A stretch of 64,000 bases of DNA from Serripes groenlandicus (taxonomy: Eukaryota > Mollusca > Bivalvia > Cardiida > Cardiidae), in NCBI GenBank assembly GCA_031761405.1, contig JASEVX010000013.1, forward strand, positions 38,718,363-38,782,362. The letters run 5' to 3'. The translations under genes and the position numbers were made by a program. Positions 10,967 through 21,333 of the stretch are shown in pieces (position 1 is the first letter of the stretch; each line of letters begins with the position of its first letter). Under the pieces are notes generated by a model. That model was not told the DNA's origin, made no database searches, and saw only the letters and a list, made by a program, of their open reading frames with translations.

Positions 10967-11483
10967 TTAACCCTTTCCCACATACAACAAATCTGCAACA
11001 GACAACTTGGAAAACATATGGGCAAAAAATGTAAAAAAAAACCTATGAGAGTATAATTATTTAATAGAGTTGAAAACATTATAACAGAAAGAGAAATTGA
11101 TCATCATTGATCATCATCAGAAAGCGTCTATATGCGCAAAAGGTTTCAAATATGAAATCCTTTGGCATGAAAACAATATCTATGAGCTACTCTTGTGTAG
11201 AAAAATCCCCAATGCAGAAAGCACTCATCATGGGATTTGAACACGCTCCCTTTTGTATCAGAGTCCGACACTCTTCCTCTGCACCGCTGTCTTCCCTCAT
11301 AAGACAATTCTGCAGCAGACGACTTTGAACAATTTTTTTTCAAAAAATAGAAAATCTCTATAATTGAATGGATAACCTATGACTAAAAGTGGAAAACATT
11401 GTGGCAAAATATTGTCAATATGTTTTTAAAAAGCTGTCTGCTGCAAAGGCGTCAGAAAGCGTCTATATGGGGGAAAGGGTTAA
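10967..11483. mobile_element. Two family A MITEs around a SINE head
   Basis: Copy one covers 10967-11148. Copy two covers 11291-11483 and ends GGGAAAGGGTTAA; its left TTAA is lost. Between them, 11217-11290 (minus) resembles a tRNA head: GTTCAAATCCCATGATGAG, the same family as 49870-49935 and 52210-52290. Confidence 0.55.
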
Positions 11484-11499
11484 TATGTGTACAAGACAA

Positions 11500-11800
11500 G
11501 ACAATACCTTATAAACAGCTGTATTCAATTTCAAATTTCAACAAGAAAACGCTGAAGACGGTAAGGCCGGATTGTCCGCAATTTGACCTTGAAAATCAAC
11601 AAACCAAGGTCAAGGTCAAAGTAACCATAGAAATCAATAGAACTTGTTACTGGTTACCTTCAGGCAAAGTTTCAAGTTTGTAACCATTTCCATTGCTGAG
11701 ATTTTGCTTCAACCAGAAACTTTAACCAAAATGTTGACGGAAAGACAGACAGACGGACGGACATCGCCAATCTATAGACCGGAATGGCTAGAGCAATCCG
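11500..11800 (+). repeat. Fragment of a tandem-core element
   Basis: 'AAGGTCAAGGTCAAAGTAACC', 'GTTTCAAGTTTGTAACC' and GACAGACAGACGGACGGACA are typical of Helitron-like cores. Part of it is also found inside the MITE at 36742-36962. It is the sequence just upstream of the GPCR exon; no promoter is evident. Confidence 0.4.
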
Positions 11801-11917
11801 TCCAAAAATACATGAAAATTGTACATGAGGAATATGAATCATATTACCTTATAATTTCAGATTTACCAGAACAGAATAAACAACAACTCACAAATTAGAT
11901 ATTTAAAAGACACAGAT

Positions 11918-12464
11918 ATGGGTCATGAATTTGATGAGAGGCTGATAGAGCTTAACGCAAGAGACAGACGAGACAATATTCCATTAGCGACTACAGTTCT
12001 CATCATCATCACTCTGGGAGTCCTTGGGAATGCCGTTGCATTTATATTCTACGGCTTAAAGGAAAGAGGGACAGTAACTAACTTTCTGATTGCTGTGCTA
12101 GCATTCAACGATCTGATCATGAATCTGGTATTCTATGATGAGATGTTTTTCCACTTTGAACCGTTCAAATTCACGAACACCACTGGATGTAAGATGCTCT
12201 ACGTTATCAACAACTGGGTGTTGCTGAACTCTGTAAGCCTTATGCTAGTCATCGCCATCGAGAGGTACAGAAAGATATGCCATCCTTTTTCTTGGCAGCT
12301 CACACACATGAGAGCTCGATGGACAACCATGTGTGTGACATTGGCAACATTGGTCATATGTTCAAAAGAAGCTTTCTTCGCCGAGATTGTACCAGAACAC
12401 ATAAAGATGAATGATAATTCCACTGTCATGGGATATGGGCAAGAATTCACTATTGGAATTCTTG
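11918..12464 (+). CDS. Class A GPCR, first coding exon (tandem copy 2; TM1-TM4)
   Basis: ATG at 11918 begins MGHEFDERLIELNARDRRDN. TM1 (about residues 25-47) holds the GN motif (LGVLGNAVAF). TM2 holds LAFND, a form of LAxxD. The conserved Cys sits before TM3 (TTGCKMLYV), and TM3 ends in ERYRKICHPF, a DRY variant. TM4 is RARWTTMCVTLATLVICS. The frame stays open to 12637, but after about 12500 it turns into Lys-rich intron sequence. The likely donor is G|GTGTCA at 12464/12465 (phase 1), which pairs with the phase 1 acceptor at 14450/14451. GTATGT at 12484 (phase 2, pairing with 14481/14482) is an alternative. A 5' acceptor (ATAATTTCAG, 11851-11860) suggests the leader is spliced. It is a plasma-membrane receptor; ligand unknown. 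Confidence 0.8.
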
Positions 12465-12639
12465 GTGTCAACACTCTTATTCTGTATGTAGTATCAATTA
12501 AGTACAGATTTAGAAAAAAAATTAAGACATTTATTTACACATTTATACCTTACACATCCTTTTGTAAAAAAAGAATGAACTTAAAATGTATTGGCACCGA
12601 GAAAAAAAGCCTTAAAACACCATATTTAAGGTTTTAGTG

Positions 12640-14330
12640 TGACAAAAAGTGTGACATTTTGTACATGCCCTTTAATGTGTGTGTATAACAGCTTTATTTT
12701 ACCTCATTTTAGTGTGTAGTTGATTCAAAACTTATATCTAATAATCAAATTTTCCTAAAAAATCAATCCAGTGTATTTGTCTGCAACAATCTTTTTACAA
12801 AAAAAGAATGAAAATTGACATGTGCGTGTAACATTTGGTGTCAAACATTGTTACACGCGTACATTTATCAAACAAACATAAATTGCAGCACCCAAGGACT
12901 TACATGTTTGCCTTATAGTATGCTTTCTTTACCCAGTTGATGAAAAAAAAAACACTTTCTTTAAATCTGTGTGTGACTTATGATAGGAAGGCCCAGCAAA
13001 ATGTCTTAAATTTTGGTGTCAAATAAATCTTACAAATTTTTATCAAATAATTCAATAATGGAATGCTTCCAGTTGTTTTAATTTAATATCATTTACAAAT
13101 TATTGGATGATTTAAAAATCTGTAATAATATGAATTCATATTATAATGTATGGCAAAAAATAAACTGACTTCAAAATGTGCATGTAACGTTGACAAGGTG
13201 TTACATACACCATACTTTTTTAAAATTTCAATTATTTGCTTCTCTTTAGACAAGCATCTCCAATCACTGGCTATGCTTTTTGGTAGAACATTTATAAATA
13301 AAAAAAATTAAAAAACAATTTATTTCAATCAGAAACAACAACCTTTGATGTGTGTGTGTAACTGTTTAATTTGACACAAACGTGTCCATGTTACATGCAT
13401 CAAGCATAGCCGTATCTTCTATACAGCAGCTGACAGGCTAAACTATTTAATTTAGGAATATTCTACTCCTGACAATTAATCTCCGAACCACAAAACAACA
13501 TATTAAATTTCAAATCTAAATGAATAAAATTACTTTTCAAATTTGTATGTAACATTGACAACAATTCTGTCAATGTTACATGCAACAATAAATATAACAG
13601 TATAATATTAATAAATTCATAATTTACAGATGTTTGAAGTTATTTGATATATTGCATCACATGCTTTTGCTACAAGTAAAAAAAAATAACAAATAATATT
13701 GTATATAACAGAAATAAATGAGATTTCTAAATGTATGTAACTATTTCAGTTGACACAAAAGTGTCAATGTTACATACTTCAAATATCTGGTAATCAAACA
13801 TACAAAGTAGTAAATACAACCTGAATCAGAAGACCTGGTCACAACTTCTAACATATAATCCACAAACCAAAGAAGATTTTATATGTTTAATGGATATAAA
13901 TGACATTTTAATATATGGCTTTCAACGTGTCAATGTTACATGCATCAAATGGAGCTTTATTTTTATTTTTTAGGATGTTTACTTATAAAATTCATTCACA
14001 AAAAACACACTGACCCCAACAGCCATGAAATAGGCTAAGACAGAAGCAAGATATATTATTTGAAACAAACATAAGTTTGCACAAACTTTACAAGTGTAAC
14101 ATTGACACCAACCATATCTTTTTGCTATTTTTTCTGTTAAACGACAAGACAGTATTTCTTATTCAAACGGTAAATGTTGGAACAAACTCCAACATCATTT
14201 CACACCATAGCAAAAATTAGATCCTCTTTCAATTATATGAGATATGAACAATTGAAATAATATTGGTGTCAATGTTACATACTTCATATATCAATAAATA
14301 TGACATTTAAAGAAGACAAGATGACATATT
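12640..14330 (+). repeat. GPCR intron filled by a degenerate ~180 bp dyad array
   Basis: The motif TGTAACATTGACA and its inverse TGTCAATGTTACA recur as pairs or half-sites near 12655, 12822-12862, 13012-13040, 13178-13212, 13350-13400, 13543-13587, 13732-13780, 13921-13950, 14092-14110 and 14262-14288, that is every 165-190 bp. AT-rich linkers separate them. The best copy (13543-13587) has 13-nt arms around a 7-nt loop. It looks like an old tandem repeat whose dyad has been kept better than the rest. No coding. Confidence 0.65.
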
Positions 14331-14450
14331 TTTAAAAAAGACTCTTGGTTTTAGATGTCTTGCTAGAAGAACTTAGTAGTAAAGCATTTTATAAAATAAA
14401 TAAAGGTGATCTATTTTTTTGTTTCAATGTCACACTTTGTGTTGCATTAG

Positions 14451-15286
14451 TGAATTCTTGCCCATATATTTGTGTACATAGCCAAGACAAACACTTAAAG
14501 CCATTCATCAAAGGATCAAACTTTCTGACCATGATACTATATCTTTCAGCTTTTGCTAGCATTATAACTGCCTACAGTCTGATCATTCGAAGAATCTACA
14601 GAATCAACAAGGCATCTTCAGCTAATAAAAACAGTATTCTGAGCAAACATGAAGTAATTGAAATGAAGGAATCCAAAAACAGTAGTGGAAATGCAACGGC
14701 TTCAACTAGTGACTTCAACATGGTGGGCAGCCAGCATGGTATTAATGACATTGGTAGTAGTGAACAAAGGTCAGATTTAATACAACATGACGGTAATGAC
14801 AGAGGTAGCGGACAAACTTCAAATCTAATACAACGTGACATGGACGCAGGACAGGAACAATCAACATCTGTCAAAGGTGCTGGAAATGCTTCAGGAACTG
14901 GCAACATTAAAGTCAAAGGAAGTTCACACTCATCTGATAGTGCAGAGGAGGATCAACGAGAAGAAAAAGTGGTCACCAAACAGAGAAATAATCCACAAAA
15001 CAAACTTGCTGAAGTGGAAAGAAGGCTAACCAAGATGGTCATTATAGTGGCAATTGCATCCATCCTTAGTTGTGTGCCCTATTTCCTCGTTATTCTATTG
15101 GTGCCCGATCATAAGAGTACAGAAAACCAGCTGAGTGACATGGAGCAGAAAATCTTCCGAGAATCCTATAAGTTCAATGGAGTTCTTAATCCATACATTA
15201 TGTGTATCTTTAACCCAAACTACAGTCAATTCATCAAGGGCATTTTTTGCAGATGCAAATCTAGGAAAAAAGTTCCAGAGCTCTAG
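14451..15286 (+). CDS. Class A GPCR, second coding exon (tandem copy 2; ECL2-TM7)
   Basis: Acceptor TTTGTGTTGCATTAG ends at 14450. The exon begins in extracellular loop 2 with NSCPYICVHSQ, which supplies the Cys expected to pair with the one before TM3. TM5 (NFLTMILYLSAFASIITAYS) and RRIYRINK follow, then a third loop of about 120 residues rich in Ser/Asn/Gln/Glu, TM6 (ILSCVPYFLVILL) and TM7 (LNPYIMCIFN). The protein ends RKKVPEL then TAG. The last codons and the stop come from a family B MITE that begins at 15276. In copy 1 the frame ends two codons earlier at its own TAA. With exon 1 the receptor is about 460 residues, normal for a class A GPCR with a large third loop. An in-frame ATG at 14345 is intronic and is not used in this model. 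Confidence 0.8.
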
Positions 15287-15473
15287 ATAAGGGGTGTTTT
15301 GCATACATGTTCTAAAATCTTTATTAGACAATATAACCCTATGATGTGAGTACTCAAAAGAATCGTCTCATTGAGACGATTCTTTTGAGTACCCACATCA
15401 TAGGGTTTGGTTGGATAATAAGAGATATATTGTGAGGAAAATAGCTGTATACTCCTTTTTATCTGGACCTCTG
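15276..15473 (+). mobile_element. Family B MITE (hAT-like foldback), copy B1
   Basis: Termini CAGAGCTCTAGATAAGG and, inverted, CAGAGGTCCAGATAAAA. The centre is a long hairpin (GATGTGAGTACTCAAAAG / CTTTTGAGTACCCACATC). It interrupts a sequence that is continuous in GPCR copy 1 (AAAGTCAAATG at about 671-681), with AAAGT(T)C on both sides as duplication. CARNG-type ends suggest the hAT superfamily. Confidence 0.75.
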
Positions 15474-15516
15474 AAAGTCAAATGATTGACATAAACAACT
15501 GAAGAGAATATTTTAC

Positions 15517-15677
15517 TTAACCCTTTCCCACATACAACCAATCTGCAGCAGACGACTCTAAAAACATGGTGACAAAACCCTGAAAAATCTCCATAAAAGA
15601 TAGCTTAATTGTTAAATAAAGTTGAAAACATCTGCTGCTTTTGCGTCAAAATGCGTCTGCAGGTGGGAAAGGGTTAA
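15517..15677 (+). mobile_element. Family A MITE, short copy
   Basis: TTAACCCTTTCCCACATA to GTGGGAAAGGGTTAA, about 161 bp. It is absent from the matching place in GPCR copy 1 (around 700), so it inserted after the duplication or was lost from copy 1. Confidence 0.75.
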
Positions 15678-15842
15678 AACCACCTTGGAATAGCAATTCC
15701 CTGTTCTAAAGCGACAATACTCTAACTTTCCCAAATACTTATTTTCTGTATAAATGACGCTGCAATTAAAGACCACCTTTAAAGAAAGACCAGATTGATC
15801 ACTTCCCATGGGTGGTCTTTAAACACAGGTTTAACTGTAGTT
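15676..15842. repeat. Family D repeat (3' flank of GPCR copy 2)
   Basis: Matches 705-865: 'CACCTTGGAATAGCAATTCC' through 'GGTGGTCTTTAAACA'. It shows that the tandem duplication includes the 3' flank. Confidence 0.6.
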
Positions 15843-15920
15843 AAAGGATTAAGAAAGAATCTAAAAGCTTACCAGTACTTAAATCTCTCTTTTTGCATTC
15901 CAATAAAGGAGGACTTGGAC

Positions 15921-16379
15921 TTAGCCCTTTCATACATATAGACACTTTCTGACGCCTCTGCAGCGGTCGACTATATATACTATCATTGTTCTCTTACTTA
16001 AAGAGAATTTCCATATTTTTGACAATTGTTTTCAAAGTCATCTTATGCAGACATGTCGTAAGTGGGAAAGGGTTTGTTTATATAATAAGATTTTGTGGAT
16101 TTGTTGAAATGAGATCCACTGCCAAAAGGAAAATTACATATGAATGCTTGAACTAGCTTGGTATATCAATTGATAAAAAAAAAAAGCGGACTAAGTTGTT
16201 AATAAATCTTTCCTCTAAAATTTAACCTTCATCTTGTGTCCTAGCAAAAAAAAAATCCTTTTGCCACAATTTTTTCCATTTATGTCATAGGTTATCCATT
16301 CAATTATAGAGATTTTCTGCTTTTTGACAAAATATGTTCAAAGTCGTCTGCTGCAGAATTGTTGTATGAGGGAAAGGGT
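15921..16379. mobile_element. Decayed family A MITEs
   Basis: A copy at 15921-16074 lacks most of its centre and its TTAA ends. A right half at 16250-16379 ends TATGAGGGAAAGGGT. Nothing else is seen between them except A-rich DNA. Confidence 0.5.
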
Positions 16380-16436
16380 CAAAAAGTGACTGCATGTTAG
16401 TAAGGGGGGATAAGTTAAACATCTAGATATCTTTAC

Positions 16437-16736
16437 CTTTAGTGTCAGCCGTTGATGTATCTTGCGGGGCTGGTACGGTGGGGTAGGCCACGTAGTTCTC
16501 CCCATGTTGGCCGCTGTACTGCCCGTACGATTCGTATTGATCCGCTTGCTCTTCAGTGTATTGACCGTCTCCGTAACCCTCGTATTGTCCGGGCTCCGAG
16601 TACGAATAGTTGCCATCTTGTCCCGCCGGTGCTGCAATAGGTTCTTCTTCTTCCACCGGGGTTTGTTCATCGGTTTCCGTATTAGACTGGGTGACGAATT
16701 TACCTCCATACCCTTTGACCGTTTTTTTGACTGGTT
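16437..16736 (-). CDS. Internal exon of an unrecognised Tyr/Gly/Glu-rich protein
   Basis: Read on the minus strand, an acceptor (TTTATTTGTCCAG) precedes 300 nt of open frame and a donor (AAAG|GTAAAG) closes it. Both ends are phase 1, so the exon could be skipped without a frame change. The first part is basic (PVKKTVKGYGGKFVTQ), then acidic (DEQTPVEEEEPI), then a low-complexity stretch with recurring QYE/GQY/EQADQYESYGQY blocks, then PTVPAPQDTSTADTKG. It is much richer in G and C than its flanks. No family is recognised; it looks like a disordered tail or linker. No other exon of the gene was found; MITEs lie on both sides (to 16379 and from 16776). A longer open frame exists in another minus frame (16338-16817) but begins and ends in MITE sequence. 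Confidence 0.5.
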
Positions 16737-16775
16737 CTGGACAAATAAATCAATGTGGGGACTCAGAGGCAGGGG

Positions 16776-17006
16776 TTCACCCTTTGCCACATACAAGAAA
16801 TCTGCAGCAGACAACATTGAACATATTTTGTCATAAAAAATGGAAAATCTATATAATTGAATGGATAACCTTTGACTAAAACTGGAAAATATTGCGGCAA
16901 AAGGAGAAATTGCTTGTTTTGAGCAATTTCTTCTTTTGTCACTATGTTTTCAAAAACTGTCTGCTGCAGAGGTGTCAGAAAGCATCTATATGAGGGAAAG
17001 GGTTAA
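16776..17006 (+). mobile_element. Family A MITE
   Basis: TTCACCCTTTGCCACATA to TATGAGGGAAAGGGTTAA, 231 bp, with the TTGCTTGTTTTGAGCAATTT centre. The left TTAA has decayed to TTCA. Confidence 0.7.
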
Positions 17007-17287
17007 GGGTCCATGTGGGATCATACGAAATTATCTAAAAATAAACGTTATGACAGAAGTACTGGTAAATTACCAAGGAAATGCCATGATATAACTGAAT
17101 TATGTATGGTTGAAAATAGAATAAAACACTTTTATGTATTTCCTTTGCATTATTGCAGAAATTGGCATGCATACCAAACATTCCTTAATTATGATGAACA
17201 AAATAAAATGCCTCTCAATCAGACCATTTTTTAAAACATTGTGGAAAAAAGTGGAAATACAAAAGTGCATACCAGTCCTGTTACAAA

Positions 17288-17856
17288 ACGTGCAATTTCT
17301 CCTTTTGCCACAATGTTTTCCACTTTTTGTCATAGGTTATCCATTCAATTATGGAGATTTTCTATTTTTTGACAAAATACATTCAACGTCGTCTGCTGCA
17401 GAATTGTCGTATGAGGGAAAGTGTTAAGGCTTTCCCACATGCAGACACCTTTGGACCCCTATGAACCAGAATATTTTGGAAAACATTGTGGCAAATAAGA
17501 AGCTGTTTCTCCTAAAGTTTGCCTTTTTTTAAAACTCTATTCAATAATTTAACTTTTATAAATAGAGATTTTCCAACTTTTTTGCAGATGTCTGCTGCAG
17601 ATTCATTACATGTTGGAAAGTGGGGTTTAACCCTTACCCTCATATAAATGCTTTCTGACGCCTGTGAAGCAGACGGCTTTTTGAAAACATAGTGACAAAA
17701 GTAGAAATTGCTCAAAACGAGCAATTTCTCCTTTTGACACAATGTTCTCCACTTTTCGTCATAGGTTATCCATTCAAATATAGAGATTTTCTATATCTTG
17801 ACAAAATATGTTTAAAGTTGTCTGCTGCAGAATTGTTGTATGAGGGAAAGGATTAA
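17288..17856. mobile_element. Three adjoining family A MITEs sharing TTAA junctions
   Basis: A right half (17288-17427), a CCCACAT-type copy (17424-17630) and a complete CCCTCATA-type copy (17627-17856) follow each other. Each junction is a single shared TTAA (17424-17427 and 17627-17630). Confidence 0.7.
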
Positions 17857-17886
17857 GTATGATTATGATACATTTTCCTCCACTTA

Positions 17887-18130
17887 ATTGATTAATTTTT
17901 CATTCATAGCATGGCTGGCCAGTTCACATATCCATGTGTTCCCTGGCTTTCTCACACCAGTATGCCATACAACAGTCATTAAGTGTAAGCCCATTGGTGG
18001 TAGGCCAATGATAAACAGATAACTGTTGCGTTGACTTTTGTCAAACATGGGATGAGTTTGGGCTCACACTCACAACCCCTATATTAACAGCCTGAGTTGC
18101 TACCGACTAAGCTACGGGGGCTCGCCCTTC
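17887..18130 (-). mobile_element. tRNA-derived SINE
   Basis: The minus strand reads CCCCCGTAGCTTAGTCGGTA at the head with a box B-like GTGTGAGCCC, and it lacks part of the conserved tail. It is flanked by TCCACTTA (17879-17886 and 18131-18138). Confidence 0.7.
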
Positions 18131-18725
18131 TCCACTTAGATTGATCAAGACAAGCAAATGACAATCATTATCATTATCGAAGTTGAAGTAAAATTTTGCT
18201 TTGTAGTTAACCCTTTCCCCCTGCCCCCAATACAAAATCACTTTGACTCCTTTGCAGACAAAATCTTTTCCATTAATGAATGTCTGATAGGTTTTGAAGG
18301 AATCGCCGGTAACAAATTCAAAGAAAGAGAAAACAAATTAACGGGAATGTTTTTTGTATCAGACTTTTATCTACCAGTAACTGCTGAATCCGGCAAACCT
18401 TGTGGGCCTTTGGTTGGTGCCTCTTTTCCTGCTGCCTTCAACGCCTTTAAGTGCTTTTTCCCTGCGAGGTGCATTGTGTAGGGGGCATGGCCATTTAAAG
18501 ATAATTTACAATGCTCGCAATAGAACTGTGAACTGCTCATTTTGCTTGGCTGTGGTTTTGAAGTTTAGACCTGGCAAAAAAAATACACAAATTTTGGTTG
18601 TATGAACAAAAATAGTAGAAAAGGATTGCAACACATGTAAGTTGAGCGAATGAATCGGAATAAAAAATGCCGGTATCATGAACTGACAAGTTTTTATTGA
18701 CCTTAAAAATATGGGTTACATACAG
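18131..18725. other. No gene recognised
   Basis: A short family A fragment (TTAACCCTTTCCCCCTGC, about 18207) and open frames without recognisable motifs. Nothing else can be supported. Confidence 0.4.
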
Positions 18726-19023
18726 TTTACCCTTATACAATAAATCCGCAGCAGATGACTTTGAAAACATATTGACAAAAATAAAGATTATCTCTACAAA
18801 TGCGTATAGAGTTGAAAACATGGTGACAAAAGGAGAAATTGCTCATGATGAGCAATTTCTTCTTTTGTCACACTGTTTTGAGAAGTCCTCTTCTGCAGAT
18901 GTGTCAAAATGGTATGCATGTGGAAAAGGTTTAATACATCAATTCATAGAAATACAGCTAATCTAGCTTCAAATCACAAAATCAAATGCAATCAGGGTCT
19001 TTCCTCTTTTGAAAGACCCTGAT
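18726..19023. mobile_element. Family A MITE and a small perfect hairpin
   Basis: The MITE runs 18726-18934 (TTTACCCTTATACA to GTGGAAAAGGTTTAA). A separate hairpin at 18991-19023 has 13-nt arms, ATCAGGGTCTTTC and GAAAGACCCTGAT, with a 7-nt loop. It resembles a bacterial terminator in form only; no function is implied. Confidence 0.55.
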
Positions 19024-19884
19024 GCAATATATAGGCTATAGCCTTGCAAAGTTGACATTCTTGCTATTGTGAACTGCCGTGTGCAGGCTTCAAAGTTTGT
19101 GTCATTGCTGAAATTACAACATATTGAAAAGATAATGCAAAGTTTGTATGGATAAATTATATATATAAACCGTACTAATTGACATTACCTCGCAATATTT
19201 TCGCGATCTTGTATTTTAACCTAAAATGTTTTAAATAATTTTTAACCCAAAACGGGGGGTGATAATTTACATTGACACCGGTTGGACTGCTACAAATCAC
19301 CACAAGACACCTGGTACCATTACCGAAGTGGTCAAAAACCTTTCAAATAATAGAATATGCATTTGACGGATTGTGTATTCTTCTTACTCTGTTAATGTGC
19401 AAGATGACTTCGAAAACATTGAGGCAAAACTGTGAAAAATATCTTAGATCAAAGTATATTTGAAATTGTTTTGATAGAGCAGGAAGCATCGTTTGAAAAG
19501 AAGACCAATTATGAAGAAAAGAAAAATCTAACAAATTTTTCAATTGTAATCTTCTACAAAGGCATCACAATGTGTGGAAACGGGGATAAAATAGATGGAT
19601 TTAGTTACCCCCACACATTAGCGTATTCGTGCTAAACACCGAGCCCCGGTAGCTCAGTCGGCTCCCTCACATCAACACAATTCTGTCCAGCTGGACGATA
19701 CTACAAAAGCCACTATTCTAAATGAGCAGTTTCAGTCGGTTTTCAGTCCAAAGAATCCCAACAGACTCAGGTCCCTTTGTAATATGAAACGTTAAGACTG
19801 TATTAACACGGGCAATTCCCATAGCACACTGTCCGATATTAGCCTACAGTTACAACCAAAGGCATTTAGAAACTTCTTTCCAAC
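19024..19884. other. No gene recognised; SINE head fragment
   Basis: Only CCCCGGTAGCTCAGTCGG (19643-19660), the first part of the SINE family, is recognisable. The rest shows no coding or repeat signal that I can support. Confidence 0.4.
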
Positions 19885-20121
19885 TTAACCCTTTTCCTCA
19901 TACCACGAATTTGCAACAGACGACTTTGAAAACATACCCGAAAATATTTGGGAACTCCCTTTAAATGAAAAATCAACAGTTGAATAGAATTGAAAACATG
20001 GTGACAAAACGCAAAAGGATAAATTGCTTGTTTTGAGCAATTTCTTCTTTTGTCGCCATCTTTTCAAAAACCCGTCTGCTGCAGAAGCATCAAAAAGCGT
20101 CAGTATGAGGGAAAGGGTTAA
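19885..20121 (+). mobile_element. Family A MITE, complete
   Basis: TTAACCCTTTTCCTCATA to TATGAGGGAAAGGGTTAA, 237 bp. Confidence 0.7.
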
Positions 20122-20764
20122 ATCCTCACAAAGCTTCAGGCCCTGATCAGATTAAGCTCATCATCCTGAAAAAAAAAACCTCTCAACTAAATTATCACCC
20201 ATTCTTAAACATCTTTTTCAAAAGTCCCTTGACTCTGGAATTCTACCAAATATTTGGAAGGATGGAAATGTGGCGTGTATCTACAAAAAAGGAGATCGTT
20301 CAAACCCTGCCAACTACAGGCCCATATCTCTCACCTGGGCCACTAATACGGTCCCAGCTCTCTCACTTGTATTCTTTGTAAAACAGAAAAACATACTGTC
20401 GCCTGAAGTATGTCAGAGCTCCATCACACAAAAACCTAACTAAGCTCAACATATTATATCATTCTCCTTCGCAGAGTTGTCGTTCCTTACACTCACATAA
20501 TTCCGTGCAGTAGGCTCACGGGCAGGAATCCTGCGGAAACGAAAGACTGTAGACTGTTTTCAATGTAATGAGTCGAAAGTGTTAGTGATGATATTCTTTG
20601 AGCTCCAACATGGCTTTAGGGAGAGTCGCTCTTGTGAATCACAGCTCCTTAGGCTGGTTGGTGATCTTGAAAATCCCTCTTAAAACAAAGAGCAAACTGA
20701 TCTTATCTTGCTTGACTTCAGCAAGGCTTTTGACAAAGTCAGTCACGAGAAACTTGCTCTCAAA

Positions 20765-21012
20765 TCGAAGGCTTAGTGTGAAACGGTTGTAACTAAAATT
20801 GGTAATTTTTTACCAAGGTTAATCACTTCGCCATAAAGTCTTTATAAGCGTTAAATCATTTTTCTTGGTAAACAATGGAAATTTAGGTGCCATTGCTCGT
20901 TCTGAGCAATGGCAACTAAATTTGCATTGTTTACAAAAGGGTCAAAATTGCCCCTAAACCAGGGTTTTCAAAATAGGTTTTTAGTTACAACTGTTTCACG
21001 CCAAACTCTCAA
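20765..21012. mobile_element. Family C foldback (copy C1)
   Basis: Ends TCGAAGGCTTAGTGTGAAAC and, inverted, TTGAGAGTTTGGCGTGAAAC. The core palindrome is around GCCATTGCTC / GAGCAATGGC. It lies inside the LINE coding sequence. Confidence 0.7.
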
Positions 21013-21102
21013 ATAACATGGCTATTAATAAAGGCATCAGAGGTACTACTCTTAAATGGATCAAAGGGTTTCATGATAACCGACGTCAGTCTGTTGTTGT
21101 TG

Positions 21103-21333
21103 TTAACCCTTTTCCCTCATACGACAATTATGCAGCAGACGGCTTTAAACGTAGTTTACCAAAAAAACTGAAAATCTCTATATTGAATGGATAACCTATG
21201 ACTAAAAGTGGAAAACATTGTGGCAAAAGGAGAAATTCCACGTTTTGTGCAATTTCTTCTTTTGTCACTATGTTTTCAAAAAGCCGTCTGCTGCAGAGGC
21301 ATCCGACGGCGTCTATATGAGGGAAAGGGTTAA
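21103..21333 (+). mobile_element. Family A MITE, complete, inside the LINE
   Basis: TTAACCCTTTTCCCTCATAC to TATGAGGGAAAGGGTTAA, 231 bp. Removing it and one TTAA rejoins the reverse transcriptase reading on both sides. Confidence 0.75.

Noticed and set aside
12465..12637. Continuation of the GPCR frame past TM4 to the stop at 12637
   Set aside because: The extra residues are Lys/Phe-rich, lack the loop 2 cysteine and TM5, and a second exon with both lies downstream.
16338..16817. Longest minus-strand open frame here (159 codons)
   Set aside because: It begins and ends in family A MITE sequence and has no motif. The better frame is the splice-bounded 300 nt exon within it.
18991..19023. Rho-independent terminator
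   Set aside because: Only a perfect hairpin; the setting is animal nuclear DNA without a bacterial gene upstream.
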